From contig WGNQ01000008.1 of NCBI GenBank assembly GCA_016124455.1, positions 124,001 to 188,000 on the forward strand: a stretch of 64,000 nucleotides of DNA. The letters run 5' to 3'. How positions within the stretch are numbered: the stretch's first letter is position 1; every line of letters starts with the position of its first letter. The stretch comes from Sideroxydans sp. (GTDB lineage Bacteria > Pseudomonadota > Gammaproteobacteria > Burkholderiales > Gallionellaceae). The position numbers and the translations under genes are program-made. The notes below the pieces were generated by a model. The model was not told where the DNA came from. It saw nothing but the letters and a program-made list of their open reading frames with translations, and searched no databases. This document shows positions 20,614-30,908 of this stretch, piece by piece.

Positions 20614-21786
20614 ATGCCAGAAAATAATTCATACCAGCCGGAAACGCTGGCGGTGCGCGCAGGCAGCGTCCACAGCCAGTTCCATGAACACAGTGAAGCG
20701 CTGTTCCTGACTTCCAGCTTTACCTTCGACAGTGCGGAGCAGGCGGCGAAACGCTTCATCGGTGAAGAGCCGGGGAATATCTACTCGCGCTTTACCAATC
20801 CCACGGTCAGCATGTTCGAGGAACGCCTTGCCGCGCTGGAAGGCGCGGAACAGTGCGTTGCCACGGCTTCCGGGATGTCCGCCATTCTGTCGGCATGCAT
20901 GGGTTTGCTGAAAGCGGGCGATCATATCGTCGCATCGCAGAGCCTGTTCGGTTCGACGGTGAATCTGTTCAACAACGTGCTGAAAAAATTCGGTGTGGAC
21001 ACTACATTTGTGTCGGCGACCGACGTGGCACAGTGGCAGGCTGCGGTGCGGCCGGAAACCAGGCTGTTCTTTCTGGAAACGCCATCCAACCCGTTGACGG
21101 AAATCTCCGACATTCCGGCGATTGCCGCAGTGGCCAGGAAGTGTGGCGCGCTCCTTGCGGTCGACAACTGTTTCTGCACCCCCATCCTGCAGCAGCCGCT
21201 GGAACTCGGTGCCGACATCGTGATCCATTCCGCCACCAAATATCTCGACGGCCAGGGGCGGGTGCTGGGCGGCGCGGTGCTGGGCAGCAAAAAGAACATG
21301 GAAGGGGTATATGGTTTTCTGCGTACTGCCGGCCCGACGATGAGCGCGTTCAATGCCTGGGTGTTCCTGAAAGGCATGGAGACGCTCAAGCTGCGCATGG
21401 ATGCGCACAGTGCCAATGCGCTGCAGCTTGCCCGGTGGCTGGAGCAACAGCCCAACGTGGCGCGCGTGTTCTATCCCGGCCTGCCGTCGCATCCGCAGCA
21501 TGCGCTGGCCATGAGGCAGCAGAAAACCGGCGGCGGCGTCGTATCGTTTGAGGTGAAGGGCGGCAAGGAGGTGGCGTGGCGCGTGATCGACAACGCCAGG
21601 CTGTTGTCGATCACCGCCAACCTCGGCGACACCAAGAGCACGCTTACCCATCCGGCCAGCACTACCCATGCGCGCATTTCGCCCGAGGCGCGTGCTGCGG
21701 CCGGAATCAGCGACGGTTTGTTGCGCATCGCAGTCGGGCTGGAAGCCGTGGTCGATATTCAGGCCGATCTGGCGCACGGTCTGTAA
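20614..21786 (+). CDS. metZ: O-succinylhomoserine sulfhydrylase
   Basis: Cys/Met metabolism PLP enzyme: ETLAVRAGSVHSQFHEHSEALFLTSSFTFDSAEQAAKRF..., HSATKYLDGQGRVLGG. Confidence 0.93.
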   Translation: MPENNSYQPETLAVRAGSVHSQFHEHSEALFLTSSFTFDSAEQAAKRFIGEEPGNIYSRFTNPTVSMFEERLAALEGAEQCVATASGMSAILSACMGLLKAGDHIVASQSLFGSTVNLFNNVLKKFGVDTTFVSATDVAQWQAAVRPETRLFFLETPSNPLTEISDIPAIAAVARKCGALLAVDNCFCTPILQQPLELGADIVIHSATKYLDGQGRVLGGAVLGSKKNMEGVYGFLRTAGPTMSAFNAWVFLKGMETLKLRMDAHSANALQLARWLEQQPNVARVFYPGLPSHPQHALAMRQQKTGGGVVSFEVKGGKEVAWRVIDNARLLSITANLGDTKSTLTHPASTTHARISPEARAAAGISDGLLRIAVGLEAVVDIQADLAHGL

Positions 21787-22277
21787 TGGATATACTGGCT
21801 GCACAAGTCGGTGGTTTGCTGAAGGCGCACGGCATGATGCTGGCGACAGCGGAGTCCTGTACCGGCGGCGGCGTGGCACAGGCGGTTACCGAAATTGCCG
21901 GCAGCTCGGCGTGGTTCGAACGCGGCTTCGTCACCTACGCGAATGCCGCCAAGGTGGAGATGCTGGGGGTGAATCAGGGCACGCTGGACGCGCATGGTGC
22001 CGTGTCCGAAGCCGCAGTACGCGAAATGGCGGAGGGTGCGTTGCGGCATAGCCATGCCCAGGTCGCGCTGGCCGTCAGCGGCATTGCCGGGCCCACCGGC
22101 GGTTCGCCGGAAAAGCCTGTCGGCACCGTATGGTTCGCCTGGAGCCTGCGCAACGGCACTACCCATGCCCGGGTGCACCACCTTGCCGGCAGTCGCGCCG
22201 AAATTCGTGCGCGCTCGGTACGCATCGCACTGCAAGGGGTGCAGGCGTTACTGGCGCAACACACTAAAACCGCCTAA
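21786..22277 (+). CDS. pncC: Nicotinamide-nucleotide amidase (CinA C-terminal domain)
   Basis: MLATAESCTGGGVAQAVTEIAGSSAWFERGFVTYANAAK; ISGIAGPTGGSPEKPVGTVW. Confidence 0.93.
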   Translation: MDILAAQVGGLLKAHGMMLATAESCTGGGVAQAVTEIAGSSAWFERGFVTYANAAKVEMLGVNQGTLDAHGAVSEAAVREMAEGALRHSHAQVALAVSGIAGPTGGSPEKPVGTVWFAWSLRNGTTHARVHHLAGSRAEIRARSVRIALQGVQALLAQHTKTA

Positions 22278-22287
22278 TATGCGAATG

Positions 22288-22299
22288 GTACGATCGTAC
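22288..22299. promoter_or_regulatory. Perfect 12-bp palindrome GTACGATCGTAC upstream of recA, candidate non-canonical LexA operator
   Basis: GTAC-N4-GTAC dyad ~60 bp before recA ATG; no CTGT-N8-ACAG box seen in the intergenic region. Confidence 0.45.
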
Positions 22300-22357
22300 T
22301 ATGCAAGCGTAAACAGGCATGCCATAATCCGGCACCATTTTTGAAAGGGGAATCACC

Positions 22358-23377
22358 ATGGACGACAACAAGAGCAAGGCGCTCGCGGCGGCGCTGAGCC
22401 AGATCGAAAAACAGTTCGGCAAGGGCTCCATCATGCGCCTCGGCGAACATGATGTGGCACGCGATATCCAGGTGGTTTCCACCGGCTCGCTGGGGCTGGA
22501 TATCGCACTGGGCGTGGGCGGCCTGCCGCGCGGTCGCGTGGTGGAAATCTATGGCCCGGAATCGTCCGGCAAGACGACGCTGACGCTGCAGGTGATCGCC
22601 GAAATGCAGAAACTGGGCGGTACGGCTGCGTTCATCGATGCCGAGCATGCGCTCGATCCTCAATATGCACAAAAGCTCGGCGTGAAGGTGGAGGATTTGC
22701 TGATCTCGCAGCCGGACAACGGCGAGCAGGCGCTGGAAATTGCCGACATGCTGGTGCGCTCCGGTTCGGTGGATGTAGTGGTGGTGGACTCGGTCGCGGC
22801 GCTGACCCCGAAGGCCGAAATCGAGGGCGACATGGGCGATCCGCAGATGGGGCTGCATGCGCGGCTCATGTCGCAGGCGCTGCGCAAGCTGACCGCCAAT
22901 ATCAAGCGCTCGAATACGCTGGTCATCTTCATCAACCAGATCCGCATGAAGATCGGCGTGATGTTCGGCAATCCGGAAACCACGACCGGCGGCAATGCGC
23001 TCAAGTTCTATGCTTCGGTTCGTCTCGACATCCGCCGTACCGGCGCAATCAAGAAAGGCGACGAAGTGATCGGCAACGAGACACGTGTCAAGGTCGTCAA
23101 AAACAAGGTTGCGCCGCCGTTCAAGGAAGCGCATTTCGATATTCTTTACGGCCAGGGCATATCGCGTGAGGGCGAGGTGATCGAGCTTGGCGTGCTGAAC
23201 AAGCTGGTCGAAAAATCCGGCGCCTGGTACAGCTACAATGGCGAAAAAATCGGCCAGGGCAAGGACAATGTGCGCGAATACCTGAAGGAACATCCGGAAA
23301 TCGCCCTGGAAATCGAAAACAAGGTGCGTGCTGCGGTCGGCGTAGCGGCGCTGGGCGGTGGTGAAGCCGAAGACTGA
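22358..23377 (+). CDS. recA: Recombinase RecA
   Basis: [54 protein letters not shown]. Confidence 0.99.
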   Translation: MDDNKSKALAAALSQIEKQFGKGSIMRLGEHDVARDIQVVSTGSLGLDIALGVGGLPRGRVVEIYGPESSGKTTLTLQVIAEMQKLGGTAAFIDAEHALDPQYAQKLGVKVEDLLISQPDNGEQALEIADMLVRSGSVDVVVVDSVAALTPKAEIEGDMGDPQMGLHARLMSQALRKLTANIKRSNTLVIFINQIRMKIGVMFGNPETTTGGNALKFYASVRLDIRRTGAIKKGDEVIGNETRVKVVKNKVAPPFKEAHFDILYGQGISREGEVIELGVLNKLVEKSGAWYSYNGEKIGQGKDNVREYLKEHPEIALEIENKVRAAVGVAALGGGEAED

Positions 23378-23822
23378 GCCGACCCTGAGGGTTCGCGCCA
23401 TGCGCTATCTGGCGCGGCGCGAATACAGCCGTGCCGAGCTGCGCAGCAGGCTGTTGCCATACGTGCAGGAAGGCGAGGATGTCGAGCAGGCGCTGGATGA
23501 TCTGGCGCAGCGCGGCTGGCTGTCCGATGCGCGTGCGGCGGAGCAGCTGGTCAATCAGCGCCGCAACCGCTTCGGTACGCAACGCATCGCCCACGAACTG
23601 CGCCAGAAAGGCATTGCCGAAAACCTGATCGATGCGGCGCTGCCGCAATTGCGGGAGTCCGAGCTCGATGCGGCACGTGCCGTATGGCAAAAGAAGTTCG
23701 ATGCGCTGCCGCAGGATGCGCAAGAAAAGGCGCGCCAGGTACGCTTCCTGCAATCGCGCGGTTTTGCGCTGGACGTCGTATTCAAGCTGCTGCGCTGTTC
23801 CGCCATCGACGACCCCGTGTAA
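23358..23822 (+). CDS. recX: Regulatory protein RecX
   Basis: [21 protein letters not shown], overlaps recA 3' end (GTG start). Confidence 0.92.
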   Translation: MVKPKTEPTLRVRAMRYLARREYSRAELRSRLLPYVQEGEDVEQALDDLAQRGWLSDARAAEQLVNQRRNRFGTQRIAHELRQKGIAENLIDAALPQLRESELDAARAVWQKKFDALPQDAQEKARQVRFLQSRGFALDVVFKLLRCSAIDDPV

Positions 23823-23980
23823 TTGTTCCCGGTTTCACGCCTGTCCCTGTCCTGGGGGGTTACGCCTAATATTCAAAAAGATGGCTGCGCGATTGCGCGG
23901 CTTGAGGTCAAAAATCTAGTATCATGCGCAAGTCGCCGCGGACGCGGCCATTACGTGATCCTGATTGAATTGACAGACAG

Positions 23981-26602
23981 ATGAAAAGCAGTGAAATCCG
24001 CCAGCAGTTCCTAGATTTTTTCGCCTCCAAGGGCCATGCCGTCGTTCCTTCCAGTTCGCTGGTTCCGGCCGGCGACCCGACCCTGCTGTTTACCAACGCG
24101 GGCATGAACCAGTTCAAGGACGTGTTTCTCGGTTTCGACAAGCGTCCCTATACCCGCGCGGCGTCGTCGCAGAAATGCGTACGTGCCGGCGGCAAGCATA
24201 ACGACCTGGAAAACGTCGGCTATACCGCGCGTCACCATACTTTCTTCGAGATGCTCGGCAACTTCAGCTTCGGCGACTATTTCAAGCGCGATGCGATCAG
24301 CTATGCATGGGAACTGCTGACGGAAGTATTCAGGCTACCCGCGGACAAACTCTATGTGACGGTGTATGCCGAGGATGACGAAGCCTACGATATCTGGACC
24401 AGGGAAGTCGGCCTGGCGGCCGACCGCGTGATTCGCATCGGCGACAACAAGGGCGCGCGTTACGCTTCCGACAATTTCTGGATGATGGGCGATACCGGTC
24501 CGTGCGGCCCGTGCACGGAAATCTTCTATGACCACGGCCCGCATATTCCGGGTGGTTTGCCGGGCACACCGGAAGAGGATGGCGACCGCTACATCGAAAT
24601 CTGGAACAACGTGTTCATGCAGTTCAACCGCGACGAGGCCGGTGTGATGCATCCGCTGCCCAAGCCCTCGGTCGACACCGGCATGGGGCTGGAACGCATC
24701 TCAGCAGTGTTGCAGGGCGTGCATGCGAATTACGAAATCGACCTGTTCCAGGCATTGATAAAGGCTGCTGCGCGTGAGACGCAATGCGGCGATCTCGATT
24801 CCCCATCGCTGAAGGTGCTTGCCGACCATATCCGCGCCTGCTCCTTCCTGATCGCAGACGGTGTGATTCCCGGCAACGAAGGGCGCGGCTACGTGCTGCG
24901 CCGCATCATTCGGCGCGCCATCCGCCACGGCTACAAGCTCGATGCGCGCGCCGCGTTCTTCTACAGGATGGTGCCTGACCTGGTCGAGCAGATGGGCGGC
25001 GCATATCCCGAACTGGTTGCAGAGCAGGTGCGCGTAAAGGGCGTCCTCAAGCTGGAAGAGGAGCGTTTCTTCGCGACCATCGAGCATGGCATGGCGATCC
25101 TCGAGGCCGATCTCGCCGAAATGGCGAAAACAGGGAGCAAGGTGTTCAACGGTGAGACGGCATTCAAGCTGCACGACACCTATGGTTTCCCGCTCGACCT
25201 GACGCAGGACGTGTGCCGTGAGCATGGTGTCGCCGTGGATGAGGCGGGATTCGATGCGGCGATGGCGCACCAGCGCGAACAGGCGCGCGCGGCGGGCAAA
25301 TTCAAGATGGCGGCCAATCTCGAATACGAGGGCAAGCCGACCGCTTTCCACGGCTATTCAGCGTTGGAGCACAAGGGGAATGTCCTCGCGCTGTACAAGG
25401 ATGGCGTGCCGGTAAATGAACTGGCCGAAGGCGAAATGGGCGTGGTGGTACTGGACGACACGCCGTTCTATGCCGAATCCGGCGGCCAGGTCGGCGATCG
25501 TGGCGAGCTGCGCAGCGCGCACGGTATTTTTGCAGTGGAAGATACGCAGAAAATACAGGCCACAGTGTTCGGCCACCACGGGGTGGTGAAAACCGGCAAG
25601 CTGGCCGTTGGCGACGCGATCACGGCCAGGGTGGATGGTGTGGCGCGCAGGCACACCGAGCGCAACCACTCGGTCACGCATTTGATGCACAAGGCCCTGC
25701 GCGAAGTGCTGGGGGCGCATGTGCAGCAGAAGGGATCCCAGGTTGATCCGGACAAGACACGCTTCGATTTTGTGCATACCCAGCCGATGACGGATGCGGA
25801 AATCCGCAAAGTGGAAGCCATCGTGAACGCGGAAATACTCGCCAATGCCGAAACGCAGGCACGTGTGATGTCCATTGATGATGCGCAGAAGACCGGTGCG
25901 ATGATGCTGTTCGGCGAGAAATACGGCGACGAAGTGCGCGTGCTCGATATAGGCTCCTCGCGTGAACTGTGCGGCGGAACCCACGTGCGGCGCACCGGCG
26001 ACATCGGCCTGTTCAAGATCGTGGCGGAAAGTGGCGTGGCGGCCGGCGTGCGCCGCGTGGAAGCGGTGACGGGAGAAGGTGCGCTGGCACTGGTGCAGCA
26101 GCAGGAGCAGCAGTTGCAGGAAGTCGCGGCAGCGCTCAAGGCGCAACCGCACGAGGCGGCGGCACGTGTGGCGCAGATGCTCGATAACGCGAAGGCGCTG
26201 GAAAAGGAGCTGGCCGCCCTGAAATCGAAACTCGCATCCGCGCAGGGCGACGAGATGCTGGAGCAGGCGGTAGACATCAACGGCGTGAAAGTGCTGGCCG
26301 CGAAACTGGAGGGTGCCGACGTGGCTACGTTGCGCGAAACCATGGACAAGCTGAAAGACAAGCTCAAGTCCGCGGCCATCGTGCTGGCTTCGGTCAGCGA
26401 GGGCAAGGTCAGCCTGATCGCAGGGGTGACGCCGGATGCCACGGCGAAGGTGAAGGCGGGTGAACTGGTCAATTTCGTTGCGCAACAAGTCGGCGGCAAG
26501 GGGGGCGGGCGTCCGGACATGGCGCAGGCCGGCGGAACGCAGCCCGAAAACCTGGGCAAGGCGCTGTCCGGCGTGGTCGACTGGGTGCGGGCTAAAGTGT
26601 AA
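23981..26602 (+). CDS. alaS: Alanine--tRNA ligase
   Basis: [51 protein letters not shown]. Confidence 0.99.
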   Translation: MKSSEIRQQFLDFFASKGHAVVPSSSLVPAGDPTLLFTNAGMNQFKDVFLGFDKRPYTRAASSQKCVRAGGKHNDLENVGYTARHHTFFEMLGNFSFGDYFKRDAISYAWELLTEVFRLPADKLYVTVYAEDDEAYDIWTREVGLAADRVIRIGDNKGARYASDNFWMMGDTGPCGPCTEIFYDHGPHIPGGLPGTPEEDGDRYIEIWNNVFMQFNRDEAGVMHPLPKPSVDTGMGLERISAVLQGVHANYEIDLFQALIKAAARETQCGDLDSPSLKVLADHIRACSFLIADGVIPGNEGRGYVLRRIIRRAIRHGYKLDARAAFFYRMVPDLVEQMGGAYPELVAEQVRVKGVLKLEEERFFATIEHGMAILEADLAEMAKTGSKVFNGETAFKLHDTYGFPLDLTQDVCREHGVAVDEAGFDAAMAHQREQARAAGKFKMAANLEYEGKPTAFHGYSALEHKGNVLALYKDGVPVNELAEGEMGVVVLDDTPFYAESGGQVGDRGELRSAHGIFAVEDTQKIQATVFGHHGVVKTGKLAVGDAITARVDGVARRHTERNHSVTHLMHKALREVLGAHVQQKGSQVDPDKTRFDFVHTQPMTDAEIRKVEAIVNAEILANAETQARVMSIDDAQKTGAMMLFGEKYGDEVRVLDIGSSRELCGGTHVRRTGDIGLFKIVAESGVAAGVRRVEAVTGEGALALVQQQEQQLQEVAAALKAQPHEAAARVAQMLDNAKALEKELAALKSKLASAQGDEMLEQAVDINGVKVLAAKLEGADVATLRETMDKLKDKLKSAAIVLASVSEGKVSLIAGVTPDATAKVKAGELVNFVAQQVGGKGGGRPDMAQAGGTQPENLGKALSGVVDWVRAKV

Positions 26603-26736
26603 TCATTAAAACGATTGAAACCTACTGTTTATGATGGACAAAATCAGGGTTGTATAGTAGGGTTCCCAGTGGGCGGTGAATCTTTGCGAAGACATGCCCT
26701 GGGTACCGACCGAATCCGAGCTTTCTGGAGTAGATA

Positions 26737-27189
26737 GTGGCTTCTTCCAAGAAAAAAATTAACACGATTTTGCTGGTTGAAGACGATCCTGCCGAAATTG
26801 CCATGGCGGAGCAGGCTTGTGCACTGTGCCAGCCAGCGGTGAAGCTGGTGGTGATGCCGGACAGTGAAGAGGCGCTGGAATGGCTGTCGCAGAAGATGGA
26901 AGAAAAGCAGCCCCTGCCGAAGCTGATCCTGGTGGATCTGAAGTTGCCCAAGCTGATCGGCCTGGCGGTCTTGCGCAAGCTGCGCATGGATCGCCGTACC
27001 TGGGATATGCCTATCGTGGTTTTCTCCGCGGTATACGAATCTTCCGATGTGGTGCTGAGCTATCAGGTCGGTGCCAACAGTTTTGTCGGCAAGCCTACCG
27101 ATACCGCCGGCTTCCAGAGTTTGTTGCAGGAGCTGGTGTCTTACTGGTTCCAGCCGCGTCAGCAGCAACTGGCTTTGGCCGGGAGCTGA
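26737..27189 (+). CDS. Stand-alone response regulator receiver protein (Rcp1/CheY-like)
   Basis: TILLVEDDPAE, ILVDLKLPKLIGLAVLRKLR, IVVFSA, VGKPTD; no output domain. Confidence 0.85.
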   Translation: MASSKKKINTILLVEDDPAEIAMAEQACALCQPAVKLVVMPDSEEALEWLSQKMEEKQPLPKLILVDLKLPKLIGLAVLRKLRMDRRTWDMPIVVFSAVYESSDVVLSYQVGANSFVGKPTDTAGFQSLLQELVSYWFQPRQQQLALAGS

Positions 27190-27200
27190 GATTTCCTTAG

Positions 27201-27223
27201 CCGGCAGATTCTCTGCCGGTTTT
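27201..27223 (+). terminator. Rho-independent terminator downstream of response regulator
   Basis: CCGGCAG (27201-27207)-ATTCT-CTGCCGG (27213-27219)-TTTT. Confidence 0.8.
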
Positions 27224-27237
27224 CATCATTCCTGGAG

Positions 27238-28254
27238 TTATTGCCTGCCGGATCGTTCGGGCAGGTGCTGGGCGACATGGTCCGCGGTCAATTGCATCAT
27301 GCAGTTGAAGTGGCCGAGCGGGCAGACGCGCTTGAAACAGGGGCTGCAGGCAATATCCAGCTTGATGACCTGTGCCTTGTCCGACAGCGGCGGGGTGAAT
27401 TGCGGGCTGCTGGAGCCGTACAGCGCGAGCATCGGGCGGTCGAGCGCGGCGGCCAGGTGCATCAGGCCGGAATCGTTGCTTACCACCAGTTCGGCGCAGG
27501 ACAGCAGCGCAATGGCATCGGCCAGGCTGGTTTCGCCGCACAGGTTGCGGCAGTGCTGGTTGCCGAGCGCGACGATCTTGTCGCCGATTTCCCTGTCCTT
27601 GGGCGAGCCGACAAGCCATACCGTATAGCCGCGTTGTTCCAGGCGCTGTGCGAGTTCGGCGAAATAGGGGATGGGCCAGCGTTTGGCCGGGCCATATTCC
27701 GCACCGGGGCAGAATGCGGCGACCGGTTTGTCCAGGGGCAGCCCCAGTTTGTCGAGTACGCGCTGGCGTTGCGCCATGCTGACTTGCAGGCGGGGCGAAG
27801 GAATCGGTTGCTGGATGGGGGTGCCTGGCGCTTCGGCGAGTTGCGCGAAACGTTCCACCATCAGCGGCAACTGGTTCTTGTTGAGCTTGCGCGCATCGTT
27901 CAGCAGGCCGTAGCGCATTTCGCCGACAAAGCCGGTGCGAACCGGAATTCCTGCCAGTAGCGGCGGCAGTGCGGACTTGAACGAATTGGGCAGCACGATG
28001 GCCTGGTCGTAGTGTGCATTGCGCAGTTCCCTGCCCAGGCGCAGGCGCTCGAGCAGGCGCAATGTGCCATGCGGGAAAGGGTTGATGATGACTTCGTGCA
28101 CTTCGGGCATCTGGCGCAACAGCGCTTCGGTCCAGGGAGGGGCCAGTACGTCGATCAGACAGCCCGGGTGGCGTTGCTTCAGGCGCATCAGCATGGGCTG
28201 CACCAGCATGGTGTCGCCGACCCAGCTGGGTGCTACGACCAGGATTTTGCGCAT
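27238..28254 (-). CDS. waaF: Lipopolysaccharide heptosyltransferase II
   Basis: MRKILVVAPSWVGDTMLVQPMLMRLKQRHPGCLIDVLAPPW; GT9 family. Confidence 0.93.
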   Translation of the reverse strand: MRKILVVAPSWVGDTMLVQPMLMRLKQRHPGCLIDVLAPPWTEALLRQMPEVHEVIINPFPHGTLRLLERLRLGRELRNAHYDQAIVLPNSFKSALPPLLAGIPVRTGFVGEMRYGLLNDARKLNKNQLPLMVERFAQLAEAPGTPIQQPIPSPRLQVSMAQRQRVLDKLGLPLDKPVAAFCPGAEYGPAKRWPIPYFAELAQRLEQRGYTVWLVGSPKDREIGDKIVALGNQHCRNLCGETSLADAIALLSCAELVVSNDSGLMHLAAALDRPMLALYGSSSPQFTPPLSDKAQVIKLDIACSPCFKRVCPLGHFNCMMQLTADHVAQHLPERSGRQ

Positions 28255-28259
28255 GGAGG

Positions 28260-28460
28260 TTAGTGCTGGCCTTGCGGCAGGTCGCCCTTGAATTTGTACA
28301 AGGTGCTGCAGTACGGACAGCGTGCCTCACCGGTTTTGTCCACCGGGATGAAGACGCGCGGGTGTGCCTGCCACAGGCTCATGTCCGGTGTCGGGCAAAA
28401 CAGCGGCAGGTCGTCGGCAGTAACTTCGACGTGGCTCAGGGTGATATGTCCGGTTTGCAT
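28260..28460 (-). CDS. Zinc-finger domain (CHCC, NDUFS6-like) protein
   Basis: MQTGHITLSHVEVTADDLPLFCPTPDMSLWQAHPRVFIPVDKTGEARCPYCSTLYKF. Confidence 0.85.
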   Translation of the reverse strand: MQTGHITLSHVEVTADDLPLFCPTPDMSLWQAHPRVFIPVDKTGEARCPYCSTLYKFKGDLPQGQH

Positions 28461-28473
28461 GAGTCTTCCTTTA

Positions 28474-29394
28474 TTAAACGTGCGCCAGCCAGTCGGCATA
28501 TTTTGTGTTCTTGCCGCCGACGATGTCGAAGAACAGCGCTTGCAGCTTGGCCGTGATCGGGCCGCGCGAACCAGTGCCGATGGCACGCGTGTCCAGTTCG
28601 CGGATCGGTGTGACTTCGGCGGCGGTGCCGGTGAAGAATGCCTCGTCCGCGCAATACACTTCGTCGCGCGTGATGCGTTTCTCGATCAGCTCGATGCCAA
28701 GATCCCTGGCCAGCGTGACAATGGAATCGCGAGTGATGCCTTCCAGGCAGGAAGTCAGGTCGGGCGTGTACAGCTTGCCTTTCTTGACGATGAAGATATT
28801 CTCGCCCGCGCCTTCCGCAACGTAGCCGTCCACATCCAGCAGCAGCGCTTCATCGTAGCCATCATGGGATACTTCCTGATGCGCCAGTATGGAGTTGCTG
28901 TAGGTGCTGACCGATTTCGCGCGGCACATGTTGACGTTGACGTGGTGACGGGTGAAGCTGGAAGTCTTCACGCGGATGCCTTTTTCCATGCCTTCGGCAC
29001 CCAGATAGGCACCCCACGGCCAGGCGGCAATGGCCACATGCACGCTCAGGGTGCTGGCGGCGATGCCCATGGCCTCGGAACCGTAGAATACGATCGGGCG
29101 GATGTAGCAGGATTCCAGCTTGTTGGCGCGCACCACTTCCTTTTGCGCTTCCATCAAGGTTGCCTTGTCGAACGGCATGCCCATCTTGAAGATGTAGGCC
29201 GAATTGAACAGGCGGTCGGTATGCTCCTGCAGGCGGAAAATGGCGGGGCCGCTGCTGGTCTGGTAGGCGCGCACTCCCTCGAACACACCCATGCCGTAGT
29301 GCAGCGTATGGGTGAGTACGTGTGTGGTGGCATCGCGCCAGGGTACGAGCTTGCCGTCGTACCAGATAAAACCATCGCGGTCAGACATGGACAT
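28474..29394 (-). CDS. ilvE: Branched-chain amino acid aminotransferase
   Basis: DGFIWYDGKLVPWRDATTHVLTHTLHYGMGVFEGVRAY. Confidence 0.96.
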   Translation of the reverse strand: MSMSDRDGFIWYDGKLVPWRDATTHVLTHTLHYGMGVFEGVRAYQTSSGPAIFRLQEHTDRLFNSAYIFKMGMPFDKATLMEAQKEVVRANKLESCYIRPIVFYGSEAMGIAASTLSVHVAIAAWPWGAYLGAEGMEKGIRVKTSSFTRHHVNVNMCRAKSVSTYSNSILAHQEVSHDGYDEALLLDVDGYVAEGAGENIFIVKKGKLYTPDLTSCLEGITRDSIVTLARDLGIELIEKRITRDEVYCADEAFFTGTAAEVTPIRELDTRAIGTGSRGPITAKLQALFFDIVGGKNTKYADWLAHV

Positions 29395-29534
29395 GATTCA
29401 ATATTCCTTGGTAAATAATCTAAGTTGTCAATTCTAGCTTTTTCCGTGATGTTTATGAAGACGATTGTAGAAGCCTGCGGAGTGATTAAAGTATATTTAT
29501 GGCGATTGACTGCTGTTATCATTCGATAACCTGA

Positions 29535-30905
29535 ATGCCGGTTCTTCAGGATAAGCTGTGGGCAGGCAGGCTTTCGGGGAAAGCCTGCATGGAAAAGAAT
29601 ATTGCAGGGGAGCATTCCGCGTTGCCGGAGAACGTCACCAAGCTGGAGGAAAGACAGGAAGACAAGCTGCAGCGCAGCTTGCTGATTTTTGTTGGCGCCT
29701 TCATGAATCTGGCCGTCATGTTGTGGCTGGCCATCTACTGGCTGATGGGAATGCATTTCTCCACCAACGTGCCATTGGCTTACCAGCTGGTTTCCATTGC
29801 ATCGCTTGTCTATTACCTGAAGACACAGAATTTCGCCGTATTCCGTTTTGTGCAGCTGAACCTGTTCCTGTTTGCGCCATTTGTCATGCAATGGAGCATC
29901 GGCAGTTCGGTATCTTCCAGTGGTGTCATGCTCTGGGCGCTGCTGGCGCCCGTGTCGGCGGTGGTGGTGTCAGGCTGGCGCGAATCCATCCCGTGGTTCT
30001 TCGCCTACATCGTGATGACGGCGCTATCCGGCTTCTTCGATTATTTTCTCGGTACGGGAGAGTTGAGCGGGGTGCCGATCAAGGCCGTGGGCGTATTCTT
30101 TGCGCTCAATTTTGCCGCGATGTCCTCGCTGATCTATTTCGTGGTGCGCTACTTCGTGCTGGAAACGGAAAAGATCAAGAGCAAGCTCGACCAGCAGCAT
30201 ATGTTGCTGCTTGAAGAGCAGGAGAAGTCCGAGCGCCTGCTGTTCAATGTGCTGCCGACACGCATCGCGCAACGCCTGAAAAACAAGCAGGAGCTGATTG
30301 CCGACGGTTATGCCGATGTGACGGTGATGTTTGCCGACTTGTCCAATTTCACCCAGCTGACCGAGGAATTTTCACCAGAACAGATGGTGAGCATGCTGAA
30401 CACGATTTTTTCCTGGTTCGATGCCATGACCGAGAAATACCGGCTGGAGAAAATCAAGACGATAGGCGATGCCTACATGGTGGTGGGAGGGTTCGACCGC
30501 GACCATTACGACTATGTTACGCATGTCGCCGACATGGCACTGGAAATGCGCGAATTCGTGGCGCTGCATCCGGAACTGGCCAGGCATAAGCTGGGGTTGC
30601 ACCTGGGGATCGCTACCGGCCCGGTGGTGGCTGGCGTAATCGGTACCAAGCGTTTCATCTATGATCTGTGGGGCGATACGGTGAATATTGCCAGCCGTCT
30701 CACCGACGAAGCGCAGAAAGGCGAAATCGCGGTCGACAAGAACACCTATCTCCGGTTGCGCCATCATTACCAGTTTGAGCCACCGACCACGATCAGCGTG
30801 AAAGGCAAGGGCGAGATGACTTCCTATCGCCTGATTGGTATTTCCGCTGGCCGGCAGCAGCCAGAAGGCGTTAACAGTCTGACCAAGGCCGGGCGCGCCG
30901 GCTAG
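29535..30905 (+). CDS. Membrane-anchored class III adenylate cyclase (start may be ATG 29589)
   Basis: Multiple predicted TMs, helical linker LLLEEQEKSERLLFNVLP, catalytic domain VTVMFADLSNFTQLTE...EKIKTIGDAYMVVGG...YDLWGDTVNIASRL. Confidence 0.9.
   Translation: MPVLQDKLWAGRLSGKACMEKNIAGEHSALPENVTKLEERQEDKLQRSLLIFVGAFMNLAVMLWLAIYWLMGMHFSTNVPLAYQLVSIASLVYYLKTQNFAVFRFVQLNLFLFAPFVMQWSIGSSVSSSGVMLWALLAPVSAVVVSGWRESIPWFFAYIVMTALSGFFDYFLGTGELSGVPIKAVGVFFALNFAAMSSLIYFVVRYFVLETEKIKSKLDQQHMLLLEEQEKSERLLFNVLPTRIAQRLKNKQELIADGYADVTVMFADLSNFTQLTEEFSPEQMVSMLNTIFSWFDAMTEKYRLEKIKTIGDAYMVVGGFDRDHYDYVTHVADMALEMREFVALHPELARHKLGLHLGIATGPVVAGVIGTKRFIYDLWGDTVNIASRLTDEAQKGEIAVDKNTYLRLRHHYQFEPPTTISVKGKGEMTSYRLIGISAGRQQPEGVNSLTKAGRAG
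29566..29588 (+). promoter_or_regulatory. Stem-loop abutting cyclase ATG 29589
   Basis: Perfect 10-bp stem GCAGGCTTTC / GAAAGCCTGC with GGG loop; SD-like GGGGA at 29576-29580. Confidence 0.5.
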
Positions 30906-30908
30906 CCT

